Below are positions 13,945-19,027 of a DNA stretch of 19,027 bases, in pieces. How positions within the stretch are numbered: position 1 is the stretch's first letter; every line of letters starts with the position of its first letter. The position numbers and the translations under genes were made by a program. The notes under the pieces are model-generated. The model had not been told where the DNA came from and ran no database searches. It saw only the letters and a list, made by a program, of their open reading frames with translations. This DNA comes from an uncultured Lachnospiraceae bacterium (GTDB taxonomy: Bacteria > Bacillota > Clostridia > Lachnospirales > Lachnospiraceae). The stretch lies in NCBI GenBank assembly GCA_945834545.1, contig CAMAHO010000021.1, positions 1 to 19,027 on the forward strand. The letters are read 5' to 3'.

Positions 13945-14409
13945 ATGCAGAATACAAGCTTCACAATACGGACAATGACCCTTCAGGATTACGACGGACT
14001 GCGGGCTCTATGGATGACGATCCATGGATTTGCCATTCGAAGCCTGGACGATTCCAGAGAAGGTGTGGAGCAGTTTTTAAAAAGAAACCCCAAAACCAGC
14101 GTGGTGGCAGTGGCAGACACGGGGGAGATTGTGGGTGGCATTTTGTGTGGTCACGATGGCAGACGAGGTTGCCTGTACCATGTATGTGTGAAAGAGGACT
14201 ACAGAAGACATGGTATCGGCAAGGCTATGGTAGTCTTTTGCATGAATGCCTTGAAGGATGAGCATATCAATAAGGTCAGCTTAATTGCATTTACCAGCAA
14301 TGATGTCGGAAATGCCTTTTGGAAGCAGATTGGATGGACCAAGAGGCAGGATCTGAATTACTATGACTTTACTTTAAATGAAGAAAACATTACGGCATTT
14401 AATCAATAG
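13945..14409 (+). CDS. GNAT-family N-acetyltransferase within the arginine operon
   Basis: A 154-residue single-domain GNAT acetyltransferase. The acetyl-CoA loop is visible as VCVKEDYRRHGIGKAMV at about 82-98 (the R/Q-x-x-G-x-G/A pattern as RRHGIG). It is preceded by the beta strands VVAVADTGEIVGGILCG and followed by the C-terminal strand ending in NAFWKQIGWTKR, a frequent GNAT finish. The start at 13945 has GGAAAGAG upstream; an open frame from 13915 overlaps argC and lacks such a site. Because it is embedded between argC and argJ, it may acetylate an arginine-pathway substrate, possibly glutamate as a short N-acetylglutamate synthase that primes the ArgJ cycle. That role is inferred only from position; it could equally be an unrelated acetyltransferase. 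Confidence 0.9.
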   Translation: MQNTSFTIRTMTLQDYDGLRALWMTIHGFAIRSLDDSREGVEQFLKRNPKTSVVAVADTGEIVGGILCGHDGRRGCLYHVCVKEDYRRHGIGKAMVVFCMNALKDEHINKVSLIAFTSNDVGNAFWKQIGWTKRQDLNYYDFTLNEENITAFNQ

Positions 14410-14476
14410 ATAGAAGGTTGGGCAAAGCTCAATCAGCCGGTAAGGATTTCGGGAAACAGAGAAAGGAAGGATGATT

Positions 14477-15700
14477 ATGAAACAGATAGAAGGCGGCGTA
14501 ACAGCAGCAAAGGGATTTGAGGCAGCAGGTGTAGAGGCAGGCGTAAAGTACCAAAACAGAAAGGATATGGCACTTATTTACAGCCTATCTCCCTGTAAGG
14601 TTGCCGGTACCTTCACGACCAATGTAGTCAAGGCAGCACCGGTACTCTGGGATCAGAAAATTGTTGAGAACAGTGCGTTTGCTCAGGCAGTAGTGGTGAA
14701 TTCCGGGATTGCAAATGCCTGTACAGGAATTCAGGGAATGGACGCCTGCAGGGCAGAGGCAGAGCACGCAGGAAAGCTTTTGGGAATTCCGGCGGATTCC
14801 GTTTTAATCGGCTCCACAGGAGTCATCGGTATGCATATGCCCGTAGACCGCCTGACAGCAGGGATTGATAAGCTGGTAGCTGCAAAGGGCAGCAGTCTGG
14901 AGGATGGGCTGTTGGCCGCGCAGGCTATTATGACCACCGACACCGTACATAAGCAGCTTGCAGTAGAGTTTACAGTGGGCGGAAAGACAGCCACCATGGG
15001 AGCTATGTGCAAGGGCTCCGGCATGATTCATCCCAATATGTGTACCATGCTGGCCTATGTGACCACCGATGTGGCAATTTCCAAGGAGCTTCTCACCAAG
15101 GCCGTGAAGGCAGCGGTTGTGGACTCCTTCAATATGATTAGTGTGGACGGAGATACCTCTACCAATGACACGCTTTTAGTGCTTGCCAACGGGGAAGCAG
15201 GGAATGAGGAGATTGTAACAGAGAATGAGGATTATCAGGCTTTCAGCCAGGCGCTGCAGTTTGTAACCACAGAGCTTGCGAAAAAGATGGCAGGTGACGG
15301 GGAAGGAGCTACTGCCCTGTTTGAAGCAAAGGTTATTCATGCAAAGAGCAAGACAGATGCAAGAACCTTAGCAAAATCCGTGATTTGTTCCTCCTTAAGC
15401 AAGGCCGCAATCTTCGGACACGATTGTAATTTTGGCCGTATCCTCTGCGCTCTGGGATATAGCGGGGCCATCTTTGATCCGGATAAGGTGGAACTCTTCT
15501 TCGAGGGAAACGGTATGCGCATTCAGGTTTTTGGAAACGGTGCCCCCTGTGATTACAGTGAAGAGGAAGCCACCAAGCTATTGTCTGCAAAAGAAGTAAC
15601 CGTTGTTGCTGATATGCACGAGGGCACAGAGGAAGCTACCGCCTGGGGCTGTGACTTGAGCTACGATTATGTCAAGATTAATGCGGACTATAGAAGTTAA
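14477..15700 (+). CDS. argJ: Glutamate N-acetyltransferase / bifunctional ornithine acetyltransferase
   Basis: ArgJ moves the acetyl group from N-acetylornithine to glutamate, recycling it; some ArgJ enzymes also make N-acetylglutamate from acetyl-CoA. The 407-residue protein is an Ntn-type self-cleaving enzyme. The cleavage region reads KGSGMIHPNMCTMLAY, with the nucleophile Thr190; the residue before it is cysteine where alanine is usual, so the alpha/beta chains would separate at Cys189-Thr190. Other signatures are GVEAGVKY, VVVNSGIANACTG, GSTGVIG and FNMISVDGDTSTNDT, and the protein ends in the usual short C terminus. The start at 14477 has AAGGAAGG at normal spacing; ATG 14471 abuts that site. 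The stop codon is directly followed by the 451-bp palindromic element. Confidence 0.96.
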   Translation: MKQIEGGVTAAKGFEAAGVEAGVKYQNRKDMALIYSLSPCKVAGTFTTNVVKAAPVLWDQKIVENSAFAQAVVVNSGIANACTGIQGMDACRAEAEHAGKLLGIPADSVLIGSTGVIGMHMPVDRLTAGIDKLVAAKGSSLEDGLLAAQAIMTTDTVHKQLAVEFTVGGKTATMGAMCKGSGMIHPNMCTMLAYVTTDVAISKELLTKAVKAAVVDSFNMISVDGDTSTNDTLLVLANGEAGNEEIVTENEDYQAFSQALQFVTTELAKKMAGDGEGATALFEAKVIHAKSKTDARTLAKSVICSSLSKAAIFGHDCNFGRILCALGYSGAIFDPDKVELFFEGNGMRIQVFGNGAPCDYSEEEATKLLSAKEVTVVADMHEGTEEATAWGCDLSYDYVKINADYRS

Positions 15701-16151
15701 CATTGGGGACGGGGTTTTTTGTTGCTCCCGGGGTGTGCAATTCCCCTCCGCAGCAGCATTGGGGACGGGGTTTTTTGTTGCTCTCCGCGAGTCTACAGCT
15801 CCCCTCCACCGCCCATAGGGAAAAGGTATCCCTTGCTTTACTCACTACGAATGCTGTTTTTCTAAATACTTTGGTTTACTCTTTTTTACCGTACGAGACC
15901 GTCGGCCATTCGCCGTCCTGGCTCAAGGCCGACTTATTTCGACATCGTGTCGAAATATCTCTGGCTACAGACAAAGTATTAAGAAAAACAACGCATTCTG
16001 CGTTTAATGTAAAGCAAGGGATACCTTTTCCCTATGGGCGGCGGAGGGGAGAACATTCCCACCCGGGAGCAACAAAAAACCCCGTCCCCAATGCTGCTGC
16101 GGAGGGGAGTCGCACACCTCCGGGAAGCAGCAAAAAACCCCGTCCCCAATG
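15701..16151. mobile_element. Nested palindromic element (MITE- or REP-like), 451 bp, no transposase
   Basis: The element begins at the base after the argJ stop with CATTGGGGACGGGGTTTTTT and ends with the inverted copy. Its 26-base ends match at 25 positions. The left half has two direct copies of the end sequence (15701 and 15757) and the right half has two inverted copies, ending at about 16092 and at 16151. Further in, the arms still pair: CATAGGGAAAAGGTATCCC near 15813-15832 against GGGATACCTTTTCCCTATG near 16018-16037, and AATACTTTG against CAAAGTATT. The ~98-bp core (15874-15971) holds two more hairpins, GTCGGCC/GGCCGAC (15901-15933) and TATTTCGACA/TGTCGAAATA (15935-15957). Open frames through it are by-products of the palindrome. 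No target duplication could be identified. Confidence 0.85.
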
Positions 16152-16166
16152 CAACAAAGATTTTCC

Positions 16167-16195
16167 TTGAAACGCCTGGGAATCAAGTTTATAAT
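16167..16195 (+). promoter_or_regulatory. Near-consensus promoter for argB-argD
   Basis: TTGAAA at 16167-16172 and TATAAT at 16190-16195 are separated by exactly 17 bp, five of six and six of six matches to the housekeeping consensus. It lies 16 bp after the palindromic element and 62 bp before the argB start, so argBD can be expressed independently of the argC promoter. No clear ARG box was seen at it. Confidence 0.75.
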
Positions 16196-16257
16196 AATAT
16201 GGATTATGTGATGTTGTAGGGTTAGAGAGAAACGACATCAGAAGATGGGAGAAAGAT

Positions 16258-17160
16258 ATGGACAATACGATGCAGGAAATTATGAAAAAGGCTGAGGTTT
16301 TGATTGAGGCATTGCCTTATATTCAGAAGTTTAATAGAAAAATCATCGTTGTAAAATATGGCGGAAGTGCCATGAGTAACGAAGAATTGCAAAAAAATGT
16401 CATTAAGGATGTGACTTTGTTAAAATTGGTTGGCTTTAAGCCTATCATTGTACACGGTGGTGGAAAAGAAATCAGCAGATGGGTTTCCAAGGTGGGAAAA
16501 GAGGCTGAGTTTGTGAATGGCTTAAGAGTCACAGATGAGGAGACTATGGAGATTGCCGAAATGGTACTCAATAAGGTAAACAAGAGTCTGGTTGCCATGG
16601 TGGAAGAGCTGGGAGTAAAGGCGGTTGGAATCAGCGGCAAGGATGCCGGCCTTTTACAGGTAGAAAAGAAGCTTTCCGGCGGTCAGGATATCGGATATGT
16701 AGGTGAGGTAACTAAGGTGGACCCGGGTGTGCTGTACGACCTTTTGGAGAAGGACTTCCTGCCCATTGTAGCTCCCATCGGCCTGGGCGAGAAGTATCAT
16801 TCTTACAATGTCAATGCAGATGATGCCGCCTGTGCTATTGCAAAAGCGGTAGGAGCAGATAAGCTGGTATTTTTGACAGATATTGAGGGTCTCTACAGGG
16901 ATATCAATGACAAGTCCAGCTTTATCTCCAGAATCACTGCAAGCAATGCTGAGAAATTAATCCAGGAAGGTATCATCGGTGGCGGTATGCTTCCGAAGCT
17001 CAATAACTGTACCAGTGCTATTCGAAACGGAGTTAACCGGGTACATATCCTGGACGGAAGACTGTTGCATGCCCTTCTGTTGGAAATCTTTACTAATAAG
17101 GGTATCGGAACAGCAATTGTAAGTGACGACGATGAAATTGTAATGGAAGGAAATAACTGA
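16258..17160 (+). CDS. argB: Acetylglutamate kinase
   Basis: ArgB phosphorylates N-acetylglutamate with ATP, the second and usually arginine-regulated step. The 300-residue protein shows the amino-acid-kinase fold: VVKYGGSAM near residues 31-39, IIVHGGGKEIS near 62-72, and the later FLTDIEGLY and GGGMLPKL segments. It has a roughly 25-residue N-terminal helix (KKAEVLIEALPYIQKF) before the kinase core. That feature, together with C-terminal GIGTAIV, is typical of the hexameric arginine-inhibited enzymes, so feedback inhibition by arginine is likely. GGGAGA precedes the ATG. The gene is separated from argJ by the 451-bp palindromic element and has its own promoter; argD begins one base after its stop. 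Confidence 0.97.
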   Translation: MDNTMQEIMKKAEVLIEALPYIQKFNRKIIVVKYGGSAMSNEELQKNVIKDVTLLKLVGFKPIIVHGGGKEISRWVSKVGKEAEFVNGLRVTDEETMEIAEMVLNKVNKSLVAMVEELGVKAVGISGKDAGLLQVEKKLSGGQDIGYVGEVTKVDPGVLYDLLEKDFLPIVAPIGLGEKYHSYNVNADDAACAIAKAVGADKLVFLTDIEGLYRDINDKSSFISRITASNAEKLIQEGIIGGGMLPKLNNCTSAIRNGVNRVHILDGRLLHALLLEIFTNKGIGTAIVSDDDEIVMEGNN

Positions 17161-17161
17161 T

Positions 17162-18355
17162 ATGGGAATGAAGGAATATATAGAAGAAGCAGAAGCTGCT
17201 TTGCTGCACACCTATAATCGCTTTCAGATTGTGCTGGATAAGGGCGAGGATGTGTATCTGTATGATACAGAGGGGAAGAGGTATCTGGACTTTGTAGCCG
17301 GAATCGCTGTATTTGCCCTGGGGTATCACAATGAGGAGTATAACAATGCCTTAAAGGAACAGATTGACAAGCTGATTCACACCTCCAACTATTTCTATAA
17401 CGAGCCGGCCATTCGGGCAGCCAAGAAGCTTCTTAAGGTTTCCGGCATGGACAGGGTATTTTTTACCAATTCCGGGGCAGAATCCATAGAGGGAGCATTA
17501 AAGGCTGCCAAAAAGTATGCCTATTTAAAGGATGGCTGCACAGACCACGAAATCATTGCCTTAAACCATTCGTTTCACGGCAGGACCATGGGGGCCTTGG
17601 CGGTGACCGGCAACCCTCATTATAGGGAGGCCTTTGAACCCTTGATTGGCACGGTGAAGTTTGGGGAAATGAATGATTTTACCAGCATTGAGGCTCTGGT
17701 TACGGACAAAACCTGCGCGATTATTCTGGAACCGGTACAAGGGGAGGGCGGACTGACTCCTGCCACGGAGGAGTTCCTGAGTCAAGTCCGCAGCCTTTGT
17801 GACGAGAAGGACATTCTGTTAATCTTTGATGAAGTACAGTGTGGAATGGGCAGAACAGGATATATGTATGCTTGGCAAAGGTATGGTATTCGTCCGGATA
17901 TTTTAACTACCGCAAAGGCCTTAGGGTGCGGCGTGCCGGTAGGGGCGTTCTTACTCACGGAGAAGGTTGCTCAGGCTTCCCTCACCAGCGGTGACCACGG
18001 GACAACCTACGGCGGAAATCCACTGGCTCTGGCAGCAGTAGACAAGGTTTTAGAGTTATACGAGAAAAACCATGTGGTAGAGCATGTAAGGGAGGTAGCG
18101 CCTTATTTAGAGCAACGCCTATTAGAGCTTACAGAGAAGTATGACTGCATTTTAGAGCATAGGGGTGTGGGGCTCATGCAGGGCTTACTGTTTGACAGAC
18201 CGGTTTCCCCTATCATTAACAAGGCGATTGAAAAGGGGCTGCTATTAATCAATGCCGGCCCTAACATCATTCGATTTGTTCCTCCGTTAATCATAACGAA
18301 GGAGCATATTGACACTATGATTACGATATTACAGCAGTGTATAGAGGAGCAATAA
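17162..18355 (+). CDS. argD: Acetylornithine aminotransferase
   Basis: ArgD converts N-acetylglutamate semialdehyde and glutamate to N-acetylornithine, using PLP. At 397 residues it is a normal class III aminotransferase. Visible marks are FVAGIAVFALGY (about 44-55), the PLP-phosphate-binding NSGAES (about 103-108), HSFHGRTMGAL (about 136-146), the ring-binding FDEVQCGMGRTG with Asp223, and the PLP lysine Lys252 in TTAKALGCGVP. HGTTYGGNPLA follows. AAGGAAA within the end of argB is the likely ribosome binding site, and the one-base gap shows translational coupling to argB. Some class III enzymes of this type also act on succinyl-ornithine or succinyl-diaminopimelate, but the operon makes the arginine role clear. 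Confidence 0.96.
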   Translation: MGMKEYIEEAEAALLHTYNRFQIVLDKGEDVYLYDTEGKRYLDFVAGIAVFALGYHNEEYNNALKEQIDKLIHTSNYFYNEPAIRAAKKLLKVSGMDRVFFTNSGAESIEGALKAAKKYAYLKDGCTDHEIIALNHSFHGRTMGALAVTGNPHYREAFEPLIGTVKFGEMNDFTSIEALVTDKTCAIILEPVQGEGGLTPATEEFLSQVRSLCDEKDILLIFDEVQCGMGRTGYMYAWQRYGIRPDILTTAKALGCGVPVGAFLLTEKVAQASLTSGDHGTTYGGNPLALAAVDKVLELYEKNHVVEHVREVAPYLEQRLLELTEKYDCILEHRGVGLMQGLLFDRPVSPIINKAIEKGLLLINAGPNIIRFVPPLIITKEHIDTMITILQQCIEEQ

Positions 18356-18364
18356 AAGGAACAT

Positions 18365-19027
18365 ATGCATTTAAAGGATAGAGTGATGGCAGTCCTTCTG
18401 ACTGTTATACTGACAGGATTTGCATTCTGGGGAAGCACCCAAGAAATAAGAGAGATAGAAAAAGCAGAGGATGATGGTGGTTTTCATTCCGACAAGGAGA
18501 CCATCTATTTTTGGTACAGTGATGAAAGTCTTACCAACTATATCAACAATGCCGCTGTATCCTTTGGCGAGCAGGAGGATGCCAGAGTCATTCCTATCCT
18601 GACTTCCAAAAACGACTTCTTGGAGACCATCAATTCTGCCAGCTTAAGCGACGAGCAAAAAACACCGGATGCCTACATTATAAACAACGATTCTCTGGAG
18701 AAGGCCTATCTGGCAGGTCTGGCAGTGCCTGTGAAGGACGAAGGAATGTTAAATATCAACCAGTTTCCCAGAACTGCCCTGAGTGCTGTCACATACGAGG
18801 AGCAGTTTGTTGCTTATCCTATGTATTTTGAAACCAGCACCTTGCTATATAATAAGACCTATCTGGATATGGCTGTGAGTCAGATTTTTGCCCCCCAGCA
18901 GGAGGAAATTCCTGATACATCAGAAGATATTTTTGATGCAGAAACGGAAGAAACGGCTTCCGGTGAGGAGGGCTCGGGAGAACAAGAGGAGCTTGCCTGG
19001 AGTGAGATGATTACAGAGGAGGGAATT
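18365..19027 (+). CDS. Extracellular solute-binding-protein-like gene, partial (runs off the window)
   Basis: The frame from ATG 18365 stays open for 221 codons to the window end. AAAGGA lies just before the ATG, which is 9 bases after the argD stop, so it may be read from the arg promoter. The N terminus has a short basic stretch and a hydrophobic span (about residues 8-22, AVLLTVILTGFAFWG), then a secreted-type region. ETIYFWYSDESLTNYIN and VAYPMYFETSTLLYNKTYL resemble substrate-binding proteins of sugar ABC transporters. No lipobox cysteine follows the hydrophobic segment, unlike most Gram-positive binding proteins. From about residue 185 there is an acidic Glu/Ser-rich insert (EETASGEEGSGEQEE). 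The family call is moderate and the ligand unknown. Confidence 0.7.
   Translation, partial: MHLKDRVMAVLLTVILTGFAFWGSTQEIREIEKAEDDGGFHSDKETIYFWYSDESLTNYINNAAVSFGEQEDARVIPILTSKNDFLETINSASLSDEQKTPDAYIINNDSLEKAYLAGLAVPVKDEGMLNINQFPRTALSAVTYEEQFVAYPMYFETSTLLYNKTYLDMAVSQIFAPQQEEIPDTSEDIFDAETEETASGEEGSGEQEELAWSEMITEEGI

Noticed and set aside
15703..16170. 155-residue open frame across the palindromic element, and minus-strand frames at 16004-16265
   Set aside because: Open on both strands because of the inverted repeat; composition is that of the repeat, with no credible start signal of its own.

Overview
The window looks like a chromosomal segment of a spore-forming Clostridia, most likely a Lachnospiraceae-type gut anaerobe. 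This is inferred from stage V sporulation genes (spoVAD, spoVAE), AGGAGG-type ribosome binding sites, moderate GC content, a split chromate-type transporter and an argC-argJ-argB-argD arginine cluster. No tRNA, rRNA, CRISPR array, transposase gene or phage gene was seen.

Layout. 1-650: gene-free DNA made almost entirely of different short tandem repeats. 652-2764: a two-gene chromate-type transporter and a LysR regulator. 2781-2850: a perfect 30-bp-arm palindrome. 2987-4081: trpS with its own promoter and a terminator. 4140-4698: gene-free DNA with 63-bp and 15-bp tandem repeats. 4699-5721: spoVAD. 5737-5892: a 36-bp palindromic repeat cluster. 6002-9949: a run of small hypothetical gene, ridA, a shikimate-kinase-like gene, spoVAE and a lipoteichoic-acid-synthase-type enzyme. 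10044-11200, minus strand: a LytTR response regulator overlapping a small gene of unknown function. 11380-12603, minus strand: argG. 12869-18355, plus strand: argC, a GNAT acetyltransferase, argJ, argB and argD. 18365 to the end: the start of a solute-binding-protein-like gene that runs off the window.

How the genes work together. The arginine genes form a divergent pair of transcription units, argG leftward and argC-GNAT-argJ-argB-argD rightward, sharing an AT-rich control region with several ArgR/AhrC-like boxes and a credible promoter facing each way. Together they cover acetylglutamate to acetylornithine, acetyl recycling, and citrulline to argininosuccinate. argF/argI and argH are not in the window. 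A 451-bp, almost wholly palindromic element sits between argJ and argB, and a near-consensus promoter follows it, so argBD can be transcribed independently. The spoVA genes, normally contiguous as spoVAC-D-E, are split: spoVAC is absent here and spoVAE lies about 1.5 kb beyond spoVAD, behind ridA and the kinase-like gene.

The most unusual property is the noncoding DNA. Nearly every longer intergenic gap carries its own tandem-repeat family (periods 53, 18, 22, about 35, 35, 63, 15 and 36 bp). Three gaps carry extragenic palindromes that share a GGGGAC-type core but differ otherwise. I see no clear new multi-gene system. The best candidates for follow-up are the 451-bp nested palindrome in the arg operon, the 53-bp hairpin-bearing array, the GNAT gene inside the arg operon, and the kinase whose shikimate-site residues are altered.
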